Part shown: piece by piece, positions 53,772 to 63,626 of the stretch
Position numbering within the stretch: position 1 is the first letter of the stretch
Layout: each line of letters begins with the position of its first letter
Source: Phycisphaeraceae bacterium
GTDB lineage: Bacteria; Planctomycetota; Phycisphaerae; Phycisphaerales; UBA1924
Reading direction: 5' to 3'
DNA length: 64,000 bases
NCBI GenBank assembly: GCA_020639235.1
Contig: JACKHC010000001.1
Span: 992,001 to 1,056,000, forward strand
The notes under the pieces: generated by a model
What the model saw: the letters and a program-made list of their open reading frames with translations, nothing else
The model's database searches: none
What the model was told of the DNA's origin: nothing
Translations under genes and position numbers: made by a program

Positions 53772-54038
53772 CCTATCCGATGCAGGGCGAATGATGTTCA
53801 TCGTTTGCAACGAGTGGAGATCACCTATGCCCAAAACGCCCCACGCGATCTTAGAAGTTAGCCCTTGACGATTCTTGTTATTGGGGTATTCCTGAGTCTG
53901 CGGCGCTGCCTGTTCGTCAGGTGAGGCCCGCGCACAGCTTCGGATTCGTTGACACACCCAGCGCCGAGCAACGCGTAAATGGTGATCTCCTCTTCATCGC
54001 TCGCGGTTGTTATGTGCGCGATGGTCGGAGGCACTTCG

Positions 54039-54860
54039 ATGCAACTGAAACTCAAACGGTTCGGCCATGTGCTGGGGATCACGGTGGCGGCGGTGGCGCT
54101 GCTGTCGGGCGGCGTCGTGGTGACGATGCTGCAAGACGGGACCCCCCCCAGTCCCCCCAACGGCTCACCCCCGGATGCTCCCGGCAACCCTGGGGGGGCG
54201 GGCAACAGCCCGCAGATTCCCCAGGCGATGCGCCCGATGGCGCTGATGATGATGTGCGGCCTGACGCCCGAGGCGTTGGCCGTCGCCGGTTGCATGGGCG
54301 AGGACGCGCAGGCGATGCTCATCGCGTCGGGGTCGATGGCCGATGAGGGCGCAGGCGTGCTGCAGCGCGTGGCGCAGGCCGACGCGGCGGACCGGGCGCA
54401 CCGGTCGCTCGAGTCCGAACTACGCAGGTACGGCGGCACGCCGCAGCAACGGGCGCAGCTGGGCAACCTGCGTTCGGCGGCGCAGAGCGCCAATGCATTG
54501 AAGCGTGCCTCCTTGACCGAGTACCGCGCGGGCATGCTGGATCACCTGGCGGCGCGGGTCGGGGCGGGCAACGCGGCGCTGGCGGCGAGCTACATCGCCA
54601 ATAGCGACCGGTCGATCCCGCGGCACTGGAGGGTGCTAGCGCTGGGCGACCTGCAGATGGAGGCGCTGGAGTCGTTTGTCGCGCACGACGGCGCGGCGGA
54701 CTACGAGCCATCGCCGGCGGAGTCCGCGGCGATCGCGATAGTGAATGTCAGCGCGGATGTGTCGATCGCGGCGCAGCGTCTGGAGACGCTGGCGCCGCTG
54801 GTGTCGCAGGTGTTGAGCCAGCTGGCACCAGTGGATGAGACGGACGCTGGCGCTCCTTGA
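54039..54860 (+). CDS. Membrane-anchored protein of unknown function
   Basis: The 273-residue protein starts M-Q-L-K-L-K-R-F with ggagg 7 bases upstream; earlier in-frame starts lack such a site. One membrane helix lies at about 10-30, followed by a Pro/Gly-rich linker and a helical, alanine-rich domain containing two cysteines (M-M-C-G-L-T-P-E-A and V-A-G-C-M-G-E-D-A). No family is recognised. It ends just ahead of the RHS gene and may share its transcript. Confidence 0.7.
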   Translation: MQLKLKRFGHVLGITVAAVALLSGGVVVTMLQDGTPPSPPNGSPPDAPGNPGGAGNSPQIPQAMRPMALMMMCGLTPEALAVAGCMGEDAQAMLIASGSMADEGAGVLQRVAQADAADRAHRSLESELRRYGGTPQQRAQLGNLRSAAQSANALKRASLTEYRAGMLDHLAARVGAGNAALAASYIANSDRSIPRHWRVLALGDLQMEALESFVAHDGAADYEPSPAESAAIAIVNVSADVSIAAQRLETLAPLVSQVLSQLAPVDETDAGAP

Positions 54861-54962
54861 GTGATCCGTGGATGGTGGATTGAAACGGCAGGCAATAACG
54901 ACAAGTGGTGGGGTCGGGGCAACTGCAACAAAACAACAGGAACGCGTGTTCTGCGAGGTGCG

Positions 54963-57900
54963 ATGATGGGACTCTTAGCTCAGAAGTTGATCGGGGGTTT
55001 GGCGGCATTTGTGGTGGTCGGCTCAGCGCACGCACAGAGCACAAACGCCTGTTTTGTGGTGACCGATGTCACAAGCGGCGCACCCGGTACGGACCTAGTG
55101 ACACTCCATGTCGATTGTTCGGTGATTGTAGTCGAGTACACTGCGTTCCACTTCCTGCACGACGATATCAATGAGACAACTTCGCTCGAAGTCGGTTCGT
55201 ACTCGAATGAAGAGTGCGAGCGCGTCGATAGGATTATCTATTGGTTCGCTCCGGATACCGAGGATTGGTTGGAGACTTACGATGAAGAATCGAACTGCTA
55301 TAGGGTAGAGGCAGTGTTTGATGACCCAAATGACGAGGTGTTTATCCCACACACGAAGCTGCGGTGGATAAGCCAAGACCCTGGATGCTTTGGCGTGTCG
55401 CTGGCGACACCAAGCAATGTCTCGATCATTGTGAAACCAAGCGGGGTTGAGGTTTCTCAGCACGGCCACGGCCCCAGTGTTCCGGCCAACTGGGATGTTG
55501 ATGCGTACGGATACACACTTGAATACGAGACATCGGTAGGGCCACTGGGGAGTTCCGTGGACGCGGTGCTCAAGGATCCGATGGGGACCGAAGTCGATCG
55601 CATCGAAGATATCGCAATAGTCACGGCGTATAATGTCAAGCAGAACGCGGGGTGTGGCAGTTGCGCGTGCGATGAAATCCCTTGGCTTTTCGACTTTAGT
55701 ACAAACGATGAAAAGGAGGAAGTCGAAGGCGACCCCAAAGAGGACGAGGGCTGCGGCGACGAGGACTCTGAGTCCGGCACAACTACCGAGAACCCGGTGC
55801 TCATCGCCGAGGGCACCAAGATCGAGACCGCGACCGATCTGTCGATCGCGCTGCAGGGGCGCGATTTCAGTTTAGTTAGGCAGTTTCAATCCAATGGGGA
55901 CAGAGAGTTCGGTCTTGTCGGGCCGGGCTGGTCGCTCAACATGACGCGGTTCCTTGAGATCGACACGACTGGCGTAGGCCAGCCGGTGCTGTGGCTGCAC
56001 GGCGCGAGCACGAAGACCAAGTACACGCACGACGGGACGGTGTGGCGTCCGGGTGGCCGCGCAGTCACGTACATTGAGAAGGCGACGCGCACTATTGGAT
56101 CGACGACTTATCCCGTGTGGCGGATGGTGTTCCCCGGCAGCAAAGTGGTGGACTTCTACCGAGACAAGGACTGGGGTGAGACCGCGACAGACCCGGACGA
56201 CTGGTACCACGGACAGATCGCGGTGGAGGAAGATGTCCACAACACGCGGTGGACTTACACACACAACGAGTACGCCTCGGGAAGCAGCACGGTGACGCGC
56301 CCGGCGTCGATCCTGTTCGAGCGCAAACTCTCGGGGAGTTCGTACGAGTCAATGGCGCGAGTTGATTTCGAGTGGATACTCGGGCGACTGGTCGGTGCGG
56401 ATCACATCCGATTCGACGGCAGCACACCGTTGATCCAAGAGAGCGTCGTATACAACTACATGGACAGCGATATGACCAATGGATCGTTGGGCATGCCCGG
56501 TGATCTGATCCAGGTGACGCGCAGCACCGCGGTTGATCAACCGAGTACAAGCGATCCGGCGTGGCGCACGCGGTACACGCAGTACCGGTACCACGATGGT
56601 GACGAAGAGTCCTCCGACAGCGATGGTGATGGCTTTATTGAGCAGGGCGCCTATCACAAACTCAAAATGGTGTTCGAATCTGAGCAGATCGAGTGGTTCG
56701 CACACCAGCGCGATAGCACGGTCGCAGCCGCAGCGAGTTCACTGCTTACTCGCGGCGATGGCACGACGCTGGGCTTAACCGATACCAGCCTTCTAGTAGT
56801 CGATCTCGCCTCTAAGGTCGTCTCGCAGTACGAGATGACAGGCGAGCGGCGCGTGCTGGAGCAGGCCGTGCAATCGGGCTGCGGCTGCGGCGGCGGCGGG
56901 GGCGGCGGCAACCTGCAGGCGCTGCGCCAGGAGTACGAGTACCGCTCGTTCACGGGCGAGCGCAAGACGGTGATCACCGAGTCGGTGTGGGACGACACAT
57001 TGACGACCCCGGACTGGGTGGACTACCGCGAGAAGCACTTCGACTTCGACGAGCTTGGGCCGAACAATGTGCCGTATCTCGTCAACCGCGCGGTGATCGA
57101 TCTCACGGGTTCGGGCAACAAGTGGGTGACGCACTACGAGTACGACTCCAGCCGCAGACGGATCGTCGAGTGCACGCCCTCGGCGATGGACACCTACAGC
57201 CCCGGTAACTCGACGACGGCGCCGAGCTACACGGCCAAATCGAGCGATGGCCTGGTATACGGCTATGTGTACAACTCGGACAACCGCGTGACGGAGATGC
57301 GCCTCAAGCAGGGCGTGAATCTCGCGTCGATCGATGTGGCCAGTGACTTCATACTGATCGAGTCGACGACCTGGGGCAGCGGAAGCGGCAGCACGCGGAA
57401 GCATCTGCCCGACACCGTCAAGCGGTATCAGAGCGCGACTTCGTCGGCTGCCGACGATATCGAGCAGACGGACTACGCCTACGGGTTCTACACCTCGGGA
57501 GGCGACGACCTGATGTGGGTGAAGACGAGCACGGAGCGCGAGCTGACGGGCGAGAATGGTCCGGGGACCGGCTCGTATAGCAGGTATTCGCTCTTCGATG
57601 TGCAGGGCAACGCGGTATGGTCGCGTGGTGCCGACGATGCGCTGACCAAACGGACCTACGACGCCAAGACGGGTCGGCTGGCGTCGATCAAGCGCAACGC
57701 CGATGTGGACACGGACCTCACGACGGGCTTCCCGACGGTGGACGGGACCTCGACGAGCTCGTGGCCGGACCGAGAGGACGACGGCGGCTCGCTGACGACG
57801 ACATACACGCGCGATCTGCTGGGCCGGGTCACGACGACTGTTCGTCCGGGTGGCGTCACGACGCAGACCGTCAGGGCGATGCTGCAGTGGGAGGAGCGTC

Positions 57901-60900
57901 AGGGGAGTGTCAACCCGATCGAGTACTACTGCGAGATCGGCCTGCCGCACCCGATGGCAGGGCTGACGAATGTCTACGACGGGCCGGTGTCGCTGACCTG
58001 GTTCGACGCCGACAACCATGTGATCGGGTCGATGACTTACGAGTTGTCGGGCTACGATGGCACGGACCGCTTGGACTTTACGCTAGGCACGGCGCTGTCG
58101 AAGCAGGCGATCACCCACGACATCTCGGGCCTGGTCGAGTCGGTTGACATCTGGCACGATGTCGCCGGCAACCGCAAGTACACCTCGACGCAGACCTACG
58201 ACGAGCTTGGACGTGTGTCGACATCCACCAACGCCAACGGCACGATCCGCGCGATGGATTACGACGTGCTGGACCGCGTGATCAAGACCTACGAGGGCAC
58301 GACTTCGGGCAATCTCGTGGCGATCGCCGAGTACGAGTACGACGGCGGTGGGAGCGGCAACGGGAACCTCACCGAGACCACCGAGCATGTCGACGGGACG
58401 AACACCCGTGTGACGAGCTACTTCTATGACTTCCGCGACCGATTGGTGGTCGTGGCCAACCCGGATGTCTCGGGCCAGGGCGAGCCGCACATGTACGCGG
58501 CGTACGACAATCTCGACCGCGTCACGGAGGAGATCGTGTTCTCGGCGGCCACGCCGCCGAGTTCGGGGGCGACGCCGACCTCGGGATTGGGCCGTCGCGT
58601 GCTGACGGAGTACAGCCAGCGCGGGCTGCCGTATGTGGTGAAGATCGAGACCGATCCCGACGGCGGCAGTGGCGAGTACCTCGAGTCGCACCGCTGGTTC
58701 GACCAGGAGGGGCGCGTGGTGGGCTCGTGGTCGCCGAGCGCACCTGGGACGAAGACGACCTACGACGGGCTGGGAAGGCGCGTTGCCAGCTACATCACCG
58801 ACCGCGGGAGCGATACGGCCTACAGCCATGTGTTCAACGCGTCGACGCACATAGCCGATGTCGCCAGCGACACCGTGCTGCAGCAGGCGGAGTACCGGTA
58901 CATCGAGGGCTCGGGCGCTACCGGCGAGGGCGCGGCCGACCTCGTGACGACGCGCTACCGCTGGCACGGCGAGACGGGTGACGGCGACCTCTCGTCGCTG
59001 GCGAGTTCGGTGCTCACTTATGTCGGCTATTTCTACGACGACGCGTCGCGTCTGATCGGCGTGGCCGACTACGGGACCAACACCTCCGACGATGTGTTCC
59101 GCGAGCCCGCCTCCGGCGACTCGGCGCCGACGATCACGCAGTCGTCGCCGCCGGACCACACGACCAGTAATGTCATCACGGCGCGGACCGAGTACGGCAC
59201 GCGCGGGCTGGCGGTGTCGCGCTTCGATCCCAAGGGGTACGAGACGCGGTACTTCTACGACGACCTCAACCGCACGGTGGGTGTGGCCGAGAACTACGAC
59301 AACGCGACCTTCGCGTGGGACACGCCGGACAAGACCCCCGACCGCTGGGTCGTGGGCAACATTGCTGCGGGCGAACCCGCCACGGACCGGGTGACGAGCT
59401 TCGTCTACGACGGCATCGGCAATGTGGTGCTGCGCGTGGCGCATGTGCCCAGCGGATCGAACGAGAGCGTCCAGATCACGCAGTACGACTACCACACTCA
59501 GTCTTCCGCGGGCTCGTACCTGGACTCCAAGGATCTGCTGGCCAGCGTCCATTACCCCAAAGAAGACACGGGATTGCCCGATCTCATGGACGCCTCGTTG
59601 ATGGTCGAGTACGAGTACAACCGCCTGGGCGAGCTCATCAAGATGACCGACCAGAACGGCATCACGCACGAATACGAGCGTGATGCGCTGGGCCGCATCA
59701 CGATGGACGAGGCCGGGGGATTCAGCGGCACGGACATCGACGACCGGGTCCAGGAGATCGGGTATGTGTACGACGAATTCGGGCGTCTGGGCCAGGTGAC
59801 CTCGTACCGCGCTTCGAGCGTCGTCGAGAACCAGATCGAGTTCGAGTACGACGACCTGTGGCAGCTGACCTCGATGGCCCAGAGCCCGGTCGGCACCGTC
59901 TCGGCGGGGAGCCACACGGGCACGGTCGAGTATGTCTACGAGATCCACGACGCCGCATCGACGGGCGACAAGAACTACTCGCGCCTGACGGACCTCAAGT
60001 ACCCGCTGATCCCGACCTCGGGCCGCACGATCGTGCAGCCGGACTACGGCACCACTGGCAATCTCGATAGCGTGATCTCACGCGCCACCGGGATCGACTT
60101 CGGCAACCTCGGGGTGGACGATCAGTTCATCGGGCTGTCGATGCCCGCTTTGTGCTCGTACGACTCGGCGGGCTCGGACAATCTCGAGCTCGATCGCTAC
60201 ACCGACCCGACAGCCGGCACGCAAACCGATGGCGTCTACCCCGGCTACGACCGCTTCGGGCGTATCAACCGCCAGTTCTGGATGGACACCGACACCAACT
60301 CGGCGCTGCCGCTCACGGACTATCACTACCTCTACGATAGCACCTCGAATGTGATCGCCCGGCACGACCTGCGTGGCGACCCAGACGGGACGAATCCGGG
60401 CTCGGGCAGCGCTGCCCGCGATGAGGAATACTCCTATGATGGGCTGCACCGGCTGATCCAGGAGAATCGGGGTCAGCGCGACCCGACCGATTCCACGGCC
60501 ACCGGGTGGTCGTACGGCGACAACAGCCGCAAATGGGGCCTGGATATGCTGGGCAACTGGAGTACCTTCCTGACCGACCTCGATGGCAGCGGGACCTTCG
60601 TCCAGAGCGAGAGCCAGAACCGCACGCACAACTCCGCCAATGAAATCCTGACCGTCAAGTATGTCGGGGTCACCGGCAACAAGACCCAGACGCACGACGA
60701 CGCGGGCAACTGGGTCATGCAGACGCTGGCCAACGGCAACGAGAAGCACTTCATCTACGACGCGTGGAATCGGTTGGTCGAGGTCGCCCAGGGTCCGAAC
60801 GGGAGCGTCGATACACTGACGCGGTACACCTACTACGGGCTGCATCAGCGGGCGACCAGCCGTGCCGACGCGGACATGACCTCCTCGGACGCTGATGAGC

Positions 60901-62333
60901 GCGTGCACTACTACTACGACGCGTCGTGGCGCCTGCTCGAGCGCCGGATCGATGACGACTATGACGGCACGGCCGATGGCGTCGGCGGGTGGGGGCAGCT
61001 ACCGCTCTCCAGTGACCCCTTCGGTGCCGACGAGAACCAGCACTACATCTGGGGCTCGCATTACATCGACGAGCTGTGCGCGTACCTCCGCGACACCGAC
61101 GCCGATGGCGAATGCGACGACGAGCGGTATCTCGCGACGCGCGACCGTCAATACAGTGTGATCGGGCTGGTGAGCGCGGCCGACGGCAAGACACTCAAAG
61201 AGCGCGTGCGGTACACGGCGTACGGGCAGGCGCGGCACTCGTACGCCGCGGACATCACGGGCAGCACGGCGGGCGAGCCCGATGGCGCGGTGGATGCGGA
61301 TGATCTCAATCTCGTGCTCGCGCAGTGGTCCAACACCTACCCGACCTACAACCCGGACGCGGACATCACCCGCGACGGCTTAGTGAATGTCGACGATCTC
61401 AATATCGTGCTGAGCAGCGCCACGGCGCTGGGCGACGGGGCGATCTCGGATGTGGGCAATGTCGTCGGATACGACGGGTACATCTTCGACGAGCACGCCG
61501 GCATGTACTGCGTCAGGTTCCGGTGGTACGACCCGGCGTATGGAAGGTGGGCCACTCGAGAGCCGAGAGCTCACATCCTTGCGGCTGGGGCGGTTACAGC
61601 AACTAGGCATAATCAACTACAAGTATTTCGCGCATATTTGGCAGGAAGTACTTTGTACTTATATGTAAACAGCAACGCATTCGGTTTCTTGGATCCGACG
61701 GGGCTTGCTGATGTCACTGTTCCAGGCATTGGCATCTTACAATCCCCAATTGAAGGAGACCGAGATCATGCTCATCCTAAGGTTGATGTGGATGGCGAGA
61801 TGGTAGAGCCAGGGCAACATTGGCATGTCAAGGACGGCAAGAAATACACCAAAGTATTTCCAATGACGGGATACGGCATGACCAAGAACAAGAAAATGGT
61901 CAAGTTGTCCAACCGTGAGCTAAAGCGACTTGAAAATGCGATATTACAATCTAATAATAAATTTAAACTGTCAGAAGAGGAAATCAAGCGGATTCGCTGT
62001 AGCAGAGGAGGGGCCAAGGCGCTGGCGCTGTTGTCCGTGCTGATGCTAGTTGCGGCAGCCGACGACGCGTCTGCTATGAATCAAGATGCAGAAGAGTTGC
62101 AGAAGGCTGTGAGGTTATTCTTTAGCAATGTCGAGCAAGGAAGATATGCCGAGGCACACATGTTCGGCGTTGAGATAACAGAGCTTCTTTCTCGCATGAC
62201 GGGCAATAAAGTGGTCGAGGCAAAGACATATGAGATGATTGTTGATATTCTAAATGGCGCGTACGATGCGGATAGCGAATGCTGCGAGCCAACGGACGAG
62301 AGCGAGGCAGATGAAGAGGAGTCTGGTGGCTGA
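54963..62333 (+). CDS. Giant RHS/YD-repeat protein with internal dockerin motifs, probable polymorphic toxin
   Basis: The 2456-residue exported protein starts with a signal peptide (M-M-G-L-L-A-Q ... A-H-A-Q). A Cys-rich region follows, then a DUF6531-like segment (L-S-I-A-L-Q-G-R-D-F-S-L-V-R-Q-F), long runs of YD repeats (56.2-60.8 kb), and an RHS core ending R-W-Y-D-P-A-Y-G-R-W-A-T-R-E-P near 61.55 kb. Two dockerin-type EF-hand motifs (V-D-A-D-D-L-N-L-V-L and V-N-V-D-D-L-N-I-V-L) sit inside the core at 61.25-61.42 kb. The last 235 or so residues (from 61.63 kb) are AT-richer and of unknown type, with a hydrophobic stretch near 62.02-62.06 kb. This layout is typical of RHS toxins with variable C-terminal tips. 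An ankyrin gene abuts. Confidence 0.9.
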   Translation: MMGLLAQKLIGGLAAFVVVGSAHAQSTNACFVVTDVTSGAPGTDLVTLHVDCSVIVVEYTAFHFLHDDINETTSLEVGSYSNEECERVDRIIYWFAPDTEDWLETYDEESNCYRVEAVFDDPNDEVFIPHTKLRWISQDPGCFGVSLATPSNVSIIVKPSGVEVSQHGHGPSVPANWDVDAYGYTLEYETSVGPLGSSVDAVLKDPMGTEVDRIEDIAIVTAYNVKQNAGCGSCACDEIPWLFDFSTNDEKEEVEGDPKEDEGCGDEDSESGTTTENPVLIAEGTKIETATDLSIALQGRDFSLVRQFQSNGDREFGLVGPGWSLNMTRFLEIDTTGVGQPVLWLHGASTKTKYTHDGTVWRPGGRAVTYIEKATRTIGSTTYPVWRMVFPGSKVVDFYRDKDWGETATDPDDWYHGQIAVEEDVHNTRWTYTHNEYASGSSTVTRPASILFERKLSGSSYESMARVDFEWILGRLVGADHIRFDGSTPLIQESVVYNYMDSDMTNGSLGMPGDLIQVTRSTAVDQPSTSDPAWRTRYTQYRYHDGDEESSDSDGDGFIEQGAYHKLKMVFESEQIEWFAHQRDSTVAAAASSLLTRGDGTTLGLTDTSLLVVDLASKVVSQYEMTGERRVLEQAVQSGCGCGGGGGGGNLQALRQEYEYRSFTGERKTVITESVWDDTLTTPDWVDYREKHFDFDELGPNNVPYLVNRAVIDLTGSGNKWVTHYEYDSSRRRIVECTPSAMDTYSPGNSTTAPSYTAKSSDGLVYGYVYNSDNRVTEMRLKQGVNLASIDVASDFILIESTTWGSGSGSTRKHLPDTVKRYQSATSSAADDIEQTDYAYGFYTSGGDDLMWVKTSTERELTGENGPGTGSYSRYSLFDVQGNAVWSRGADDALTKRTYDAKTGRLASIKRNADVDTDLTTGFPTVDGTSTSSWPDREDDGGSLTTTYTRDLLGRVTTTVRPGGVTTQTVRAMLQWEERQGSVNPIEYYCEIGLPHPMAGLTNVYDGPVSLTWFDADNHVIGSMTYELSGYDGTDRLDFTLGTALSKQAITHDISGLVESVDIWHDVAGNRKYTSTQTYDELGRVSTSTNANGTIRAMDYDVLDRVIKTYEGTTSGNLVAIAEYEYDGGGSGNGNLTETTEHVDGTNTRVTSYFYDFRDRLVVVANPDVSGQGEPHMYAAYDNLDRVTEEIVFSAATPPSSGATPTSGLGRRVLTEYSQRGLPYVVKIETDPDGGSGEYLESHRWFDQEGRVVGSWSPSAPGTKTTYDGLGRRVASYITDRGSDTAYSHVFNASTHIADVASDTVLQQAEYRYIEGSGATGEGAADLVTTRYRWHGETGDGDLSSLASSVLTYVGYFYDDASRLIGVADYGTNTSDDVFREPASGDSAPTITQSSPPDHTTSNVITARTEYGTRGLAVSRFDPKGYETRYFYDDLNRTVGVAENYDNATFAWDTPDKTPDRWVVGNIAAGEPATDRVTSFVYDGIGNVVLRVAHVPSGSNESVQITQYDYHTQSSAGSYLDSKDLLASVHYPKEDTGLPDLMDASLMVEYEYNRLGELIKMTDQNGITHEYERDALGRITMDEAGGFSGTDIDDRVQEIGYVYDEFGRLGQVTSYRASSVVENQIEFEYDDLWQLTSMAQSPVGTVSAGSHTGTVEYVYEIHDAASTGDKNYSRLTDLKYPLIPTSGRTIVQPDYGTTGNLDSVISRATGIDFGNLGVDDQFIGLSMPALCSYDSAGSDNLELDRYTDPTAGTQTDGVYPGYDRFGRINRQFWMDTDTNSALPLTDYHYLYDSTSNVIARHDLRGDPDGTNPGSGSAARDEEYSYDGLHRLIQENRGQRDPTDSTATGWSYGDNSRKWGLDMLGNWSTFLTDLDGSGTFVQSESQNRTHNSANEILTVKYVGVTGNKTQTHDDAGNWVMQTLANGNEKHFIYDAWNRLVEVAQGPNGSVDTLTRYTYYGLHQRATSRADADMTSSDADERVHYYYDASWRLLERRIDDDYDGTADGVGGWGQLPLSSDPFGADENQHYIWGSHYIDELCAYLRDTDADGECDDERYLATRDRQYSVIGLVSAADGKTLKERVRYTAYGQARHSYAADITGSTAGEPDGAVDADDLNLVLAQWSNTYPTYNPDADITRDGLVNVDDLNIVLSSATALGDGAISDVGNVVGYDGYIFDEHAGMYCVRFRWYDPAYGRWATREPRAHILAAGAVTATRHNQLQVFRAYLAGSTLYLYVNSNAFGFLDPTGLADVTVPGIGILQSPIEGDRDHAHPKVDVDGEMVEPGQHWHVKDGKKYTKVFPMTGYGMTKNKKMVKLSNRELKRLENAILQSNNKFKLSEEEIKRIRCSRGGAKALALLSVLMLVAAADDASAMNQDAEELQKAVRLFFSNVEQGRYAEAHMFGVEITELLSRMTGNKVVEAKTYEMIVDILNGAYDADSECCEPTDESEADEEESGG

Positions 62334-63626
62334 ATGTTAAGAATACCCTCAAGCCTGTGGGACGATTTTCTGGAAGCAACATTTGCAGCAGACTATCCGG
62401 CGGGCCTGGGTGTAATGAAGGCTCATTGTCGTACGATGCCTAGTAAATCGGAATTATTCAGGTTGGCACGAGGACGGAAAAGCATTGGTTGTTGTCATTG
62501 GCTTTGTCTCAATATGGGTTTGCCATGGGATGATTCTCACGCCATGATCTTGGGAGCCGAAGAATCCGAAGCGCTTTCGATTGTGACTGGCAGCAGGGCA
62601 GATGTCGCTGATGAATTCGGGCGTAGTCACCTATACTATGCTGTGCTTAGGAATTCCATCGCCTTGGTTCGCGCTCTGATGCAAAATTGGCCGTTACCGC
62701 AGAGTGAAGTTGATAGATCGATCTATTGGTGTGCGGTTTATAACAGCTCGTTGGATGTAGTCCAGCAGCTTGATAGCAGAGCGGACTGGAGCAATTTGGG
62801 GAGAAAGCTGTGGACGGTGGTGCGTAAGTCCGAACCCGCAGTGTTAGAGTACCTGTTGCGCATTAGATCCGTGCGAGATCATATAAATGATGTCGATAGT
62901 TTTGGCTACTCTCTTCTGCATACCGCTGTCGATCGAGACAATCCAGAGATTGTGTCAATTATCTTACGGAATGGGGCAGATCCCAATGCAACCGCAGGTT
63001 TGTGGGTTCAGACTCCAATGGATATGATCAGGAGTAATTGCATCGGACGATTGTTGATCGATGGCGGCGCTCTTCCCAGCTTTTGGAACTATTGTAGAGT
63101 TGCAATGGTGAGAGAAGTGCGAGAGTTGCTGATTGATGAGCCTAGATTAGCAACCCGGCCGAGTCCGAGTGGTTCCTTTCCAATGCACTATGCGTGTGTA
63201 TCTGGTTCCACCAACTGTATTCATTATCTGCTTGATCATGGCGCGACTTTTTCAGTTGATGTCGGGATTGTGGGTCGTCCGGAACATTCTGCTTGTAGAG
63301 CGGATCAATTTGTGATCATCCAGGAATTCGGTTGCGACCCGTTCGTGAGATCCCAAAATGGCGACACCTTACTGCATGCGGCTTGTAGAGGCGGCGCAGT
63401 GTTGTCGACTAGAGCGCTTCTTGGCGAAGGACTTGATTTGAGCGCACGCGGCATAGATGGCGAGACTCCTCTGGAAATAGCCAGTGAGCGTAGCAGCGAG
63501 ATCGTAAATATTATATTATCCCAATGTGAAGAAAGATTTTCCAGTGAGTTGTTGGCCAAGTGTTTCCGGGATGCCGTAAATTGTGGAAATATCTCTGCCG
63601 CGATTGAAATAATTAGGAACGCGTAG
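62334..63626 (+). CDS. Ankyrin-repeat protein, probable immunity protein
   Basis: The ATG immediately follows the RHS stop. The 430-residue protein contains ankyrin repeats: F-G-R-S-H-L-Y-Y-A-V-L-R-N-S, F-G-Y-S-L-L-H-T-A-V-D-R-D-N-P-E-I-V-S-I-I-L-R-N-G-A-D, F-P-M-H-Y-A-C-V-S-G-S and N-G-D-T-L-L-H-A-A-C-R-G-G-A-V. No signal peptide. It has the same AT-rich composition as the RHS C-terminal tip, so the two probably moved together. Ankyrin proteins are established immunity partners of polymorphic toxins; immunity here is inferred from position. Confidence 0.85.
   Translation: MLRIPSSLWDDFLEATFAADYPAGLGVMKAHCRTMPSKSELFRLARGRKSIGCCHWLCLNMGLPWDDSHAMILGAEESEALSIVTGSRADVADEFGRSHLYYAVLRNSIALVRALMQNWPLPQSEVDRSIYWCAVYNSSLDVVQQLDSRADWSNLGRKLWTVVRKSEPAVLEYLLRIRSVRDHINDVDSFGYSLLHTAVDRDNPEIVSIILRNGADPNATAGLWVQTPMDMIRSNCIGRLLIDGGALPSFWNYCRVAMVREVRELLIDEPRLATRPSPSGSFPMHYACVSGSTNCIHYLLDHGATFSVDVGIVGRPEHSACRADQFVIIQEFGCDPFVRSQNGDTLLHAACRGGAVLSTRALLGEGLDLSARGIDGETPLEIASERSSEIVNIILSQCEERFSSELLAKCFRDAVNCGNISAAIEIIRNA

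Larger units (their letters stand above)
53497..54038. other. Regulatory intergenic region between gspD and the 54039 gene
   Basis: About 540 bases between divergent genes. It holds two operator palindromes and a TTGACA within the second. A tiny open frame at 53827-53868 (13 codons, with tggag upstream) follows the operators; its start context resembles that of the HTH gene at 40837, so it may be the decayed start of a lost regulator. No other gene is supported. Confidence 0.5.

Noticed and set aside
58083..59948. 621-codon minus-strand frame within the RHS gene
   Set aside because: Antisense shadow of the repetitive YD region; Arg/Val/His-rich without motifs.
61540..61640. Frameshift in the RHS gene near the core end
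   Set aside because: The sequence after the R-E-P motif is unusual, but the frame resumes with L-Y-L-Y-V-N-S-N and D-P-T-G-L, the expected continuation, so it is an insertion rather than a frameshift.
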